The notes beneath the pieces are model-generated. The model had not been told where the DNA came from. It did not search any database and was given only the letters and a program-made list of their open reading frames with translations. Shown here piece by piece: positions 47,708 to 56,419 of a stretch of 64,000 nt of DNA (position 1 is its first letter; the number at the start of each line of letters is the position of its first letter). Source of the DNA: Neptuniibacter marinus (GTDB lineage Bacteria > Pseudomonadota > Gammaproteobacteria > Pseudomonadales > Balneatricaceae). The translations under genes and the position numbers were made by a program. The stretch lies in assembly GCF_001597725.1 (NCBI RefSeq), contig NZ_LUTR01000012.1, positions 1 to 64,000 on the forward strand, given 5' to 3'.

Positions 47708-48625
47708 GTGAATACATCAACTTCTTTCTTTGCACCCAAATACTGGCCAACATGGCTAGGCATTCTAGTATTAAGGCTACTTGCCTTGCTGCCCTATAGG
47801 CTAGGCTTGGGCTTTGGCCGATTAATCGGTATTACACTGTATTATCTACTACCTAAACGACGTCATGTTACCGACGTTAACTGTAAACTATGCTTCCCCG
47901 AATTAACGCCCCAAGAACGTGAGCAGTTCGTAAAAGATGTATTCAAAAATAACGGTATAGGTATCGTTGAAACCGCATGGGCCTATTGGGGTAACAAAAA
48001 AAGGCTCATCGCGCGTACCGAATACAGAGGTTTCGAACTCCTCGATGACGCCCTTAGCCTTGGCCGCGGTGCGATTTTACTCGGGGGACATTACTCACAA
48101 CTCGACTTGGGCGGTCTATTGTTTTCAGTTTACAAAACCCCAATAGCGACCACTTATAGGGAGCATAACAATCCTCTTATGGATACAATGATCACTAAAG
48201 GGCGTTCCTCTTTTAGCATCCCTGTCGAACGAAAAAAAATACGCGAGATAATCAGAAAGCTAAAACAGAACCTCATTATCTGGTACGCCCCTGATCAGGA
48301 CCTTGGGCGAAAAAACTCTGTATTTGTGCCCTTTTTTGGCCAAACAGCCGCAACAATCACAGCCACCACTAATATGGTTAGGTTTAACAATTCGCCGATT
48401 GTTTGTTTGCATCTACGCAGAAAAGAGGATGATTCAGGCTATATTATGGAGATTGTTCCTGTTCCAGACTTTCCCAGTGGCGATGAAGTTGAAGACGCGC
48501 GTTTAATGAATTTAGCGATAGAAGCGGGAGTAAGGAAAGCACCCACCCAATACATGTGGGTACATAAACGTTTCAAAACACAGCCCGACGGCGACCAAAA
48601 ACTATATAACACGAAAGAACGCTAA
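47708..48625 (+). CDS. Lipid A biosynthesis acyltransferase (LpxL/HtrB family)
   Basis: A 305-aa inner-membrane acyltransferase that adds a secondary acyl chain to Kdo2-lipid IVA. It has an N-terminal membrane segment (about 15-48) and the HX4D catalytic motif H128-YSQL-D133, followed by REHNNPLMD and the APDQDLGRKNSVFVPFFG block typical of LpxL/LpxP. Which position and chain it uses is not predictable. The start is GTG. It is divergent from msbA, across 132 bp, and begins a + strand LPS run. Confidence 0.9.
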   Translation: MNTSTSFFAPKYWPTWLGILVLRLLALLPYRLGLGFGRLIGITLYYLLPKRRHVTDVNCKLCFPELTPQEREQFVKDVFKNNGIGIVETAWAYWGNKKRLIARTEYRGFELLDDALSLGRGAILLGGHYSQLDLGGLLFSVYKTPIATTYREHNNPLMDTMITKGRSSFSIPVERKKIREIIRKLKQNLIIWYAPDQDLGRKNSVFVPFFGQTAATITATTNMVRFNNSPIVCLHLRRKEDDSGYIMEIVPVPDFPSGDEVEDARLMNLAIEAGVRKAPTQYMWVHKRFKTQPDGDQKLYNTKER

Positions 48626-48640
48626 TTTTAGGAGACGCGT

Positions 48641-49504
48641 GTGAAAGTCAGTGGCTTTACTTTTTTAAAAAACGGTTCGACACTAGGCTACCCTTTTGTA
48701 GAGAGTATTCGCTCAGCCCTACCTTTATGTGATGAGTTTATTATTGCATTAGGGGACTGCGATGATGATACAGAAGCGCTCCTAAATAAAATTGACGATC
48801 CGAAAATCCGCATTATCCATACAACATGGAATGATAAAATGCAGGACCGCGGCTACGTCTATGGCCAGCAAAAAATGATTGCCCACTTCAACTGTACAGG
48901 AGACTGGGCCCTGTATATTGAAGGCGATGAAGTCTTACACGAAAACGAGATCAAAACGATTCGTGGCAATATGGAAAAATATCTCGATGATCCAGAAACT
49001 GAAGCATTCTACTTTGATTTCTACCACTTTTATGGACGACCGGATCAAGTAGGTATTTCAGGATACCGTCGAGCGCCCCGTATTATTAGAAACTCAATTC
49101 GTAGCTATGCGCCAGATGGTTTGTTCTTTGTTGTACTCGATAAAAACAAACGTGGTCGCTATCCAAAAGCCCGCCATGCAGGCGGTAATGTCTACCATTA
49201 TGGACATGTAAGAAACGTTGCAAAGATGCAAGAAAAGATCAACCAAGTTTCCCAATACTGGAATGAAAAGCCTGCACCTTTTCCTGGATATGGTGATATA
49301 GACCCTGCGGTTCTGCGACCTTTTAAGGGTACTCATCCAGCGGTCGTAGAAGATTGGCTAAAAACCGATGCCGAATGGGATTTCAAACCTAACCCAGATT
49401 ACACACTAACCAAACGTGACAAGAAAGTTCGTTTAAAGCTAAAAATTGAAGATATGTTTGGTCTTGAGATCAGCAAAAAACACTATACCGATCTGGATAA
49501 GTAA
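48641..49504 (+). CDS. Glycosyltransferase family 2 protein, LPS region
   Basis: A 287-aa cytoplasmic GT-A-like protein. The N-terminal sequence FTFLKNGSTLGYPFVESIRSALPLCDEFIIALG is a family 2 variant and the acidic EGDEVLHE near residue 105 takes the DxD place. The middle has many aromatic and basic residues. It is probably involved in core or O-antigen sugar transfer, judged from its neighbours. The GTG start has AGGAG at good spacing. Acceptor and donor are unknown. Confidence 0.82.
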   Translation: MKVSGFTFLKNGSTLGYPFVESIRSALPLCDEFIIALGDCDDDTEALLNKIDDPKIRIIHTTWNDKMQDRGYVYGQQKMIAHFNCTGDWALYIEGDEVLHENEIKTIRGNMEKYLDDPETEAFYFDFYHFYGRPDQVGISGYRRAPRIIRNSIRSYAPDGLFFVVLDKNKRGRYPKARHAGGNVYHYGHVRNVAKMQEKINQVSQYWNEKPAPFPGYGDIDPAVLRPFKGTHPAVVEDWLKTDAEWDFKPNPDYTLTKRDKKVRLKLKIEDMFGLEISKKHYTDLDK

Positions 49505-49507
49505 CCC

Positions 49508-50560
49508 TTGAATATACAAACATCTTCAATCCACATTGTTCGTCGATATGGCCCTGTTGGCGGTATGGAACGCTATGTGTGGGAGCTTACCCATGCATTA
49601 GCCAAGCAGGGACAAAGCGTAAAAATCATTTGTGAGCGTGCTTATGAACAGTGCGACAATAATATAGACGTTATAGAACTCGGCGAGGTAAAACCAAAAC
49701 CTCGTTGGCTTGCTATGATCAAGTTTTCTAATCGTGTTTCTAAATATCTTAACAGCATAGATACAGATAAATGGGTGATCCACAGCCATGAACGTTGCGC
49801 AGAACACCACGTGACTACGTTCCATGGCCCCTCTATCTTAATGCGGAAGAAAAGGGCTTTAGATTTTATTTCCCCCCGTATTGCAACTTGGGAATATTTA
49901 GAAAAGCGTGAGCTGTTTGGTAAAAATGTTTATACTGTATTGCCTAACTCACTGCTCGTTTCAGATCAGCTAGCTAAATTATATCCCGCAGCAGCACATA
50001 AACTTGGCTTTCCCGCCTACCCAGGCGTGTCAGAACAATTTACTCAACTCTCACGCAAATCCAACGGTCATACCATTGGTTTTATTGGTAAAGAGTGGCA
50101 GCGAAAAGGATTAGAATTTGCCGTCAAGGTGGTTAAATCCTTAATCGACCAAAACCCTCAAATAACATTTATTGTGACTGGGCCTGAACCAGAAGAGATA
50201 GAACATCTATTTACCGATTGGCCTAAGGACAACTACCAGCTAAAAGGCTGGCAACGCTCAGAAGATACATTGCCGTATATAGACCTTCTTATTCATCCTG
50301 CAGAGGTCGAACCCTTTGGAATGGTTGTGGCAGAAGTAAACGCAGCAGGCTTACCTGTTGTAATATCGGACTGCTGTGGTATTGCAGAATTGATCCAAGA
50401 GCAACATGGCTTAGTACTACCATTAAATCAGACCGAAGCTTGGCAGCAAGCTCTATTAAAACTAATGACTGAACAAAAAGTCGATTCATTAAAATTAACT
50501 TGGGATAACCTAAGCTTTCAGCATCAACAGCTTTATTTGAAAATTGCGCAGGGAAAATAA
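49508..50560 (+). CDS. Glycosyltransferase family 4 protein, LPS region
   Basis: A 350-aa GT-B retaining glycosyltransferase. The glycine-rich N-terminal RRYGPVGGMERYVWEL and the C-terminal donor motif HPAEVEPFGMVVAEVNAAGLPVV (E-x7-E) are characteristic of the WaaG/GT4 group. The TTG start lies four bases after the preceding stop. It is likely to act in outer core or O-chain synthesis. Confidence 0.87.
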   Translation: MNIQTSSIHIVRRYGPVGGMERYVWELTHALAKQGQSVKIICERAYEQCDNNIDVIELGEVKPKPRWLAMIKFSNRVSKYLNSIDTDKWVIHSHERCAEHHVTTFHGPSILMRKKRALDFISPRIATWEYLEKRELFGKNVYTVLPNSLLVSDQLAKLYPAAAHKLGFPAYPGVSEQFTQLSRKSNGHTIGFIGKEWQRKGLEFAVKVVKSLIDQNPQITFIVTGPEPEEIEHLFTDWPKDNYQLKGWQRSEDTLPYIDLLIHPAEVEPFGMVVAEVNAAGLPVVISDCCGIAELIQEQHGLVLPLNQTEAWQQALLKLMTEQKVDSLKLTWDNLSFQHQQLYLKIAQGK

Positions 50561-50565
50561 CCCTT

Positions 50566-51792
50566 ATGTCATTCGATCATTCAGAAAGCCCGCGAACTCA
50601 GCCTATTCTAATAACTCTAGGGGCTTGGATTTTAATAGCGGGTATTTTTAGTATTCCATTATTAGGGAACGCCGCCCACAATATACTTTTAGGCCTTCCT
50701 GTTATATTTTTACTCTTCACAAAAAATATTACTACATATCCAGCACTGTTAAAAAACAACCAAACCGCGCTGCTTGCCACACTGCTCTTTATCTGGCTCG
50801 CAATCAGCCTCTTATGGTCAAGTGCGGAAACAAACTATAGTGGAAAGATACTGTCAAAATACCGGGAATTTTTACTCATCCCTCTATTTATGATCTATTT
50901 CTCCATTGACAAATATCGCAAAAATGCCTTAGTAGCACTCTATGCAGCATTATTCCTCTCTTTATTTTTTTCCTACCTTATACATTACGATCTGATACAT
51001 TATTGGGACAATCCAAATAGTATTAAAAACCGTATATTTCATGGCATATCTATGTCTGTTTTTGCTTATATAAACTTACAAGCAGCAGCTATATCAAAAA
51101 GATATAGAGCAATTTTTATCGCTTTATTTATTATCACTTTTCATAATTTATTCTTTATTGAGAATGGCCGCCTTGGATACCTATTAATCTGCATACTCAG
51201 CGCTTTATTTTGTTGGCAACAGTGGCGGGTCAAAGGCTTAATAGCCATGATCGCTCTTGGTAGCCTCAGTACTATAGCGCTCTTACTTTTTGCAGATTTA
51301 TCACAATTAAGAATCATAGGACGCTTAGATGTTATAAGTAACGCCAGCGAAATAAATCTATCCGTATTACAAGCAGCAGATATCCGTCTTGAATTTTATA
51401 TTTTGTCGCTCTACTGTTTTATGGATAGTTGGCTACTAGGACATGGACTAGGCAGTTTCCCCGAAGTTTATGCCCTACAACATGAAGCAATTCAAACCTA
51501 TTGGAAAACAACCGTAAATCCACATAATGAGTTTTTACAAATTTCAGTTCAAACCGGTATCATAGGTTTACTTCTCTTTATCTCTTTTCTGATCAGCTTT
51601 CTGACACAAAAAAACCAACCTGCTTTACAAAAACAATGTAAAACAGCACTCTTTTTCACCGTGTGTCTTTCCTGCATGTTTAATTCATCGTTTATGGATC
51701 ATGGTGATGGTGCGCTCTTTATGATCCTAATCGCTCTAGTGACCGGTTCGACATGGAAGACGGCTAATAACTATTCTGATACTACTAAATAA
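50566..51792 (+). CDS. O-antigen ligase/polymerase-like membrane protein
   Basis: A 408-aa polytopic inner-membrane protein with about ten to twelve hydrophobic segments and one larger periplasmic loop. It carries the Wzy_C/WaaL features NGRLGYLLI near 200 and NPHNEFLQISVQTGIIGLLLF near 325, where the His is expected to be essential. WaaL joins undecaprenyl-linked O-antigen to the lipid A core. Local AT content is higher than in the flanking genes, as is common in LPS loci. A polymerase role cannot be excluded. Confidence 0.83.
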   Translation: MSFDHSESPRTQPILITLGAWILIAGIFSIPLLGNAAHNILLGLPVIFLLFTKNITTYPALLKNNQTALLATLLFIWLAISLLWSSAETNYSGKILSKYREFLLIPLFMIYFSIDKYRKNALVALYAALFLSLFFSYLIHYDLIHYWDNPNSIKNRIFHGISMSVFAYINLQAAAISKRYRAIFIALFIITFHNLFFIENGRLGYLLICILSALFCWQQWRVKGLIAMIALGSLSTIALLLFADLSQLRIIGRLDVISNASEINLSVLQAADIRLEFYILSLYCFMDSWLLGHGLGSFPEVYALQHEAIQTYWKTTVNPHNEFLQISVQTGIIGLLLFISFLISFLTQKNQPALQKQCKTALFFTVCLSCMFNSSFMDHGDGALFMILIALVTGSTWKTANNYSDTTK

Positions 51793-51851
51793 TAAAGGTG
51801 GGAGCTTTAGCCTCTCACTCTTGAACCTTTTAAATCCATGAAGATACTTTG

Positions 51852-52598
51852 ATGCTTTCAATCATTATTATCACTAAAAACGAAGCCCATAATATCCAAG
51901 ACTGTCTCGACTCAGTTTCATGGGCAGATGAGATCATTGTTGTAGACTCAGGCAGTGAAGATGGCACCCAAGAGATCTGCCATAAAACAGCTAACTGTAC
52001 CTTAGTAGAAACAGATTGGCCGGGGTTTGGTGAACAGAAAAATAGGGCCTTAGCACTGGCAAACAATGAATGGGTGTTATCTATAGACGCTGATGAAAGA
52101 ATTGATAATGCCTTAAAGGATGAGATATTAAACGCCATCGAACAAACCCAATACGATGGTTTTAAGATCCCCCGCCATTCGCAATATTGTGGCCGTTTTA
52201 TTGATCATTCCGGCTGGACGCCTGATTATGTACTTCGTTTATTCAAACGAGAAAAAGCTGTGTTTTCTGATGACAAAGTCCATGAACGGGTAATTTTAAA
52301 CGGAAAAACTCATAAACTTTCTAACCCGATGCAGCACTATTCGTACGAAAACTTAGAACAAGTTTTACGTAAAGTTGATCAATACTCAACCTTAGGCGCT
52401 GAGCAATTATACGCCCGCGGGAAACGATGCGGACTAGGCACTGCACTGTACAAGTCCTTCTGGGCTTTTATACGAACTTATCTTCTTCGTCGAGGCTTTC
52501 TTGATGGAAAACACGGTGTAATGTTGGCTATTTCTAATGCAGAATCAACCTATTACAAATATGCCAAGCTCGCATTAATGTCAGAGAAAGCCCAATAA
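51852..52598 (+). CDS. Glycosyltransferase, WaaE/KdtX family
   Basis: A 248-aa inverting family 2 glycosyltransferase. MLSIIIITKNEAHNIQDCLDSVSWADEIIVVDSGSEDGT, the DADERI metal site and the GWTPDYVLRLFKREKAVFSDDKVHERV block resemble WaaE/KdtX, which adds a sugar to the LPS inner core heptose. I use the ATG at 51852; the codon before it is a TTG. It has a 56-bp gap to the ligase gene and is probably in the same transcript. Confidence 0.87.
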   Translation: MLSIIIITKNEAHNIQDCLDSVSWADEIIVVDSGSEDGTQEICHKTANCTLVETDWPGFGEQKNRALALANNEWVLSIDADERIDNALKDEILNAIEQTQYDGFKIPRHSQYCGRFIDHSGWTPDYVLRLFKREKAVFSDDKVHERVILNGKTHKLSNPMQHYSYENLEQVLRKVDQYSTLGAEQLYARGKRCGLGTALYKSFWAFIRTYLLRRGFLDGKHGVMLAISNAESTYYKYAKLALMSEKAQ

Positions 52599-52683
52599 TG
52601 ACACTCAACTTAGTCTGATTATTGAACTTATTTTCCAATATAAGTGACTAATTGATCAATAACTTTCTTTGAGAACACTGTTG

Positions 52684-54819
52684 ATGAAAAAATTACCTCT
52701 TATATTGACGATTGCGTTAGCCATCACGGCCTTTTTCTTTTTTGACATAGACCAATACTTAAATTTAGACTTTCTCAAAGCGAATCAAACTAAATTTGAC
52801 CAGCAATACGCAGAAAACCCTCTAGCCACCGCAGCAATTTTCTTTGGGCTTTATATACTCGTGGCGGGCTTATCCCTCCCTGGTGCAGCAATAATGACAC
52901 TTGCGGCGGGCGCCCTATTTGACTTAACAACGGGGTTACTTCTTGTATCCTTTGCCAGCTCAATTGGGGCAACGCTCGCTTTTCTTTTCTCCCGTTTTAT
53001 CTTGCGCGACAGCATCCAAAATCGCTTTGCTAGTCAATTATCCGCTATTAATAAAGGCATCGAGAAAGAAGGCGCATTTTATCTATTCACACTTCGCTTG
53101 GTTCCTCTATTTCCTTTTTTCGTTATCAACTTAGTCATGGGAGTTACTCCCATAAAAACATGGACATTTTATTGGGTAAGCCAGCTAGGAATGTTAGCGG
53201 GAACAATTGTCTTCGTTAATGCAGGCACTCAACTAGGCCAACTAGAAAGCCTATCCGGAATATTATCCCCCAGTATGCTGGCATCCTTTACCCTCCTTGG
53301 CGTTTTCCCATTGATTGCAAAGAAAATAATCGAGCTGCTACAAAGCAGAAAAGTTTACGCAGGCATCAAAAAACCAACAAAATTCGATACGAATATCGTT
53401 GTTATTGGCGCAGGTTCAGCAGGCTTAGTAACGTCGTATATTGCGGCGGCGATAAAAGCAAAAGTCAGCTTAGTCGAGAAAAACCTGATGGGAGGCGACT
53501 GTTTGAATACTGGTTGCGTACCGTCAAAAGCACTCATTCGCTCAGCCCGGTTTGTATCAGACAATAAACGCTGTAAGGAATACGGTATAGAAAAGAGCGA
53601 AGTCAGCTTCAATTTCGCAGACGTGATGGAACGAGTTCAAGAGGTTATTAAAACAGTAGAACCCCACGATTCAATTGAACGTTACACAGGTCTAGGTGTG
53701 GATTGCATTCAAGGTACTGCAACTATATTGAATCCCTATGAAGTCGTGGTGAATGGCGAAATTATTACAACCCGCAATATTGTTATCGCGACAGGTGCTC
53801 GCCCACGTATGCCCGCCGTTAAAAATATAGAAGCGATGAATCCTCTTACATCAGATAACTTATGGAAAATTCGTGAACTGCCTAAACGCTTATTAGTGAT
53901 CGGTGGTGGTCCGATTGGCTGTGAATTAAGTCAGTGTTTTGCTCGCTTTGGTTCTGAAGTCAGTATCTTACTGCCCGATGGGCGGATCATGTCGAGAGAA
54001 GATGAAGATGTTTCAGCCCTAGTAACTGAACGCTTCAGCGCAGAAGGTATTAATATCTTAAATGATAGAAAGATGCGTGAATTTATAGAACGCGATGGCG
54101 AAAAGATTTTGATCAGCGAATATAAAGGGCAAATCGAAGAAATCCCGTTCGACCAACTTCTCGTGGCGATAGGAAGACAAGCCAATATTGAAGGTTTCGG
54201 CCTAGAAAATCTTAATATAGATATCACAGGCAACGGTACAATTGATGTAAATGAATACCTACAAACAAGATTCCCTAATGTTTATGCCTGTGGAGATGTC
54301 GCTGGTCCCTTCCAATTTACTCATGCCGCAGCACATCAAGCGTGGTACGCAGCGGTCAACGCATTGTTTGGCAAATTTAAGAAATTCAAAGTCGATTATT
54401 CCGTTATACCTGCAGCAACCTTTACGGACCCTGAGGTCGCGCGCGTCGGTCTAAACGAGCAAGAAGCAAAAGCACAAAATATAGCTTATGAAGTCACTCG
54501 CTTTGATTTAGCGGAGCTTGATCGCGCTATTGCAGATAATGATGCCCACGGTATGGTAAAAACACTCACAGTGCCCGGCAAAGATAAAATCTTAGGTGCA
54601 ACTATTGTTGGACCACACTCCGGTGAGTTAATCACTGAGTTCGTCACTGCGATAAAACATGGCTTAGGTCTTAACAAGTTACTAGGGACGATCCATATTT
54701 ATCCAACCTTAAGTGAAGCGAACAAATATGCAGCGGGAGAGTGGAAGCGAGCTCATGCGCCTCAGAAAGTTTTACAGTGGTTAGAAAAGTTTCATCGCTG
54801 GCAGCGTGCTGAGAAATAG
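52684..54819 (+). CDS. Fusion: VTT-type membrane domain plus FAD disulfide oxidoreductase
   Basis: A 711-aa two-part protein. Residues about 1-225 form a TVP38/TMEM64 (VTT, DedA-related) membrane domain with a conserved FTLRLVPLFPFFVINLVMG segment. Residues about 235-711 form a pyridine-nucleotide disulfide oxidoreductase: the FAD motif IGAGSAG (241-247), the redox pair C273-LNTG-C278, the NAD motif VIGGGPIGCE, the second FAD motif VYACGDVAG and a dimerisation domain ending HPTL-like (IHIYPTLSEANKYAAG). It resembles the mercuric reductase/dihydrolipoamide dehydrogenase class without a metal-binding N-terminus. The start is the ATG at 52684. The role is unknown; the fusion implies redox chemistry at the inner membrane. 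Its 3' end overlaps the convergent next gene by 28 bp. Confidence 0.87.
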   Translation: MKKLPLILTIALAITAFFFFDIDQYLNLDFLKANQTKFDQQYAENPLATAAIFFGLYILVAGLSLPGAAIMTLAAGALFDLTTGLLLVSFASSIGATLAFLFSRFILRDSIQNRFASQLSAINKGIEKEGAFYLFTLRLVPLFPFFVINLVMGVTPIKTWTFYWVSQLGMLAGTIVFVNAGTQLGQLESLSGILSPSMLASFTLLGVFPLIAKKIIELLQSRKVYAGIKKPTKFDTNIVVIGAGSAGLVTSYIAAAIKAKVSLVEKNLMGGDCLNTGCVPSKALIRSARFVSDNKRCKEYGIEKSEVSFNFADVMERVQEVIKTVEPHDSIERYTGLGVDCIQGTATILNPYEVVVNGEIITTRNIVIATGARPRMPAVKNIEAMNPLTSDNLWKIRELPKRLLVIGGGPIGCELSQCFARFGSEVSILLPDGRIMSREDEDVSALVTERFSAEGINILNDRKMREFIERDGEKILISEYKGQIEEIPFDQLLVAIGRQANIEGFGLENLNIDITGNGTIDVNEYLQTRFPNVYACGDVAGPFQFTHAAAHQAWYAAVNALFGKFKKFKVDYSVIPAATFTDPEVARVGLNEQEAKAQNIAYEVTRFDLAELDRAIADNDAHGMVKTLTVPGKDKILGATIVGPHSGELITEFVTAIKHGLGLNKLLGTIHIYPTLSEANKYAAGEWKRAHAPQKVLQWLEKFHRWQRAEK

Positions 54820-55523
54820 CGCTGCTTTAACAGCTTAAGTAATTCAGGAATTGCCTGCCTTATCCATAAATATTGATAACGGCAGGTAAGATACCACCAG
54901 CCTTTGTCTCTGTATTTTCTAGCACTCGTTTGCAGATATTGAGTACAACATTTTAACTTTATTCCCCGCTGCCTTGCGTACCACACAAACAGATGGTCTT
55001 CCCCATAAGATGCATCTTCAGGATAGCCTCCCACTTGTGCGAAAAGCGTTTTACTAATCGCAAAGCCTTGATCTCCAAACGGTATGCCTAATAGCCGAGA
55101 GCGCAGATTAGCGCCCCAACCATTTAACGCCATACCATTAGAACCATCCGCCAAAAACTGTAATAAACAGTAATGCAGTTTATCCGGTGCCCTCGATAAA
55201 TTAACCCATAAGCTTTCGACTAACTCAACGCTAAAGCGACTATCGACATGCAGAAACCAAATGAACTCACCTTGCGCCGCTTGGGCACCATAATTCATCT
55301 GCACTGCCCGCCCTTGACCTGATTCAAGCCAACTTACCTGAAAAGGCGCCAAGGTTGCCACAATATCTTGCTTATATTGGTCATCGAATCGTTGATGACA
55401 GACAACAAAGATAATTTCACTTGCAGAAGGGATTGCTCGAAGGTCCTCGATCAACCCCACAGGAATAATGGACTCCGCAGGCCCGATGGGAATAACAATA
55501 GAAACAGATAGAGAGTGCTCCAT
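54792..55523 (-). CDS. TIGR04283-type glycosyltransferase (arsenosugar-type)
   Basis: A 243-aa family 2-like glycosyltransferase with the marks of the TIGR04283 group: SWLESGQGRAVQMNYGAQAAQGEFIWFLHVDSRF (GRA.QMN and LH.D), GIPFGDQGFAISKTLF, GGYPEDASYGEDHLF and TSARKYRDKGW. The group is usually beside radical SAM genes and is named after arsenosugar biosynthesis or rSAM/selenodomain association. It is the last gene of the 54792-58051 operon, two bases after the phosphorylase gene. It could transfer the ribosyl-phosphate product onto an acceptor. Confidence 0.82.
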   Translation of the reverse strand: MEHSLSVSIVIPIGPAESIIPVGLIEDLRAIPSASEIIFVVCHQRFDDQYKQDIVATLAPFQVSWLESGQGRAVQMNYGAQAAQGEFIWFLHVDSRFSVELVESLWVNLSRAPDKLHYCLLQFLADGSNGMALNGWGANLRSRLLGIPFGDQGFAISKTLFAQVGGYPEDASYGEDHLFVWYARQRGIKLKCCTQYLQTSARKYRDKGWWYLTCRYQYLWIRQAIPELLKLLKQRYFSARCQR

Positions 55524-55525
55524 AC

Positions 55526-56374
55526 TTAGGAACTTAACACCTCGAGTAAAGAGCGTTGCTCGGCGTTTAACGCGTCTTTAGGGGTCAACACTGCAGCCGC
55601 TAAACTGGTTCGGCAAGTGCAAGTATATTCCACTTCATCTTGATCAATAAAAGCAGTCAGTAAGGTTTTAGCTTTTTCTAAACTTGCTCCATAACGGGCA
55701 ATAACCTGCTCTACTGATACATGCTGATCAGGATCATCCAACCAGCAATCATAATCGGTAGCTATAGCGATAGTGCAATAGCAAAGTTGTGCTTCACGCG
55801 CTAAAAAGACCTCAGGCACATTGGTCATTCCAACCAAATCACAACCTGCGGCCCCTCTCAGAAAGAAACTCTCTGCTCGTGTACCTAAACGCGGCCCATC
55901 GACACAACCATAGGTTTTATCAGTATGAAGTTTTATATCAACGCTTTCACCTGCAGCAACTAAACTTTCTGACAAACAATGGCATGTAGGTTCTGCTGTT
56001 GAAACATGTGCAGCCAAACCTTTACCAAAAAAAGTTTTCTCTCGATTCCCTTTTACAAAATCAAAATACTGACTAGGGAGTGACAGATCTCCCGGCGCAA
56101 TCTCTTCTTGCAAACTACCCACTGCAGAAAGACCAACAACCTGAGTCACACCTAAAGACTTTAACGCCCAAATATTAGCGCGATAATTTACCTCAGAAGG
56201 AAGAAGCTGATGTTGGCGACCGTGTCGAGGTAAAAAGAACAAGGTTCTGCTTCCCCTTTTACCCTCAATAATCGGTGCTGACGGTTTCCCAAAAGGCGTA
56301 TCAACATCGTGCTCGCTAACAACTTCTAAACCCTCTAATTGATAGATCCCTGTACCACCAATAATTCCTAACAC
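55526..56374 (-). CDS. S-methyl-5'-thioadenosine phosphorylase family protein
   Basis: A 282-aa purine-nucleoside phosphorylase of the MTAP type. IGGTGIYQLEG at the N-terminus, PRHGRQHQLLPSEVNYRANIWALKSLGV, the phosphate/ribose site SAVGSLQEEIAPGD, GMTNVPEVFLAREA and ATDYDCW are present. The two Asp in DYDCW bind adenine, so an adenosine-type base is expected. MTAP normally cleaves methylthioadenosine in methionine salvage, but no mtn salvage genes are near. It is co-transcribed with a radical SAM gene, so its substrate could be a 5'-modified adenosine or 5'-deoxyadenosine. A 45-bp gap separates it from the radical SAM gene. Confidence 0.88.
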   Translation of the reverse strand: MLGIIGGTGIYQLEGLEVVSEHDVDTPFGKPSAPIIEGKRGSRTLFFLPRHGRQHQLLPSEVNYRANIWALKSLGVTQVVGLSAVGSLQEEIAPGDLSLPSQYFDFVKGNREKTFFGKGLAAHVSTAEPTCHCLSESLVAAGESVDIKLHTDKTYGCVDGPRLGTRAESFFLRGAAGCDLVGMTNVPEVFLAREAQLCYCTIAIATDYDCWLDDPDQHVSVEQVIARYGASLEKAKTLLTAFIDQDEVEYTCTCRTSLAAAVLTPKDALNAEQRSLLEVLSS

Positions 56375-56419
56375 TTATGTCCCCTTATTTAAATGAATCA
56401 TCATTAACATCTCAAATAG

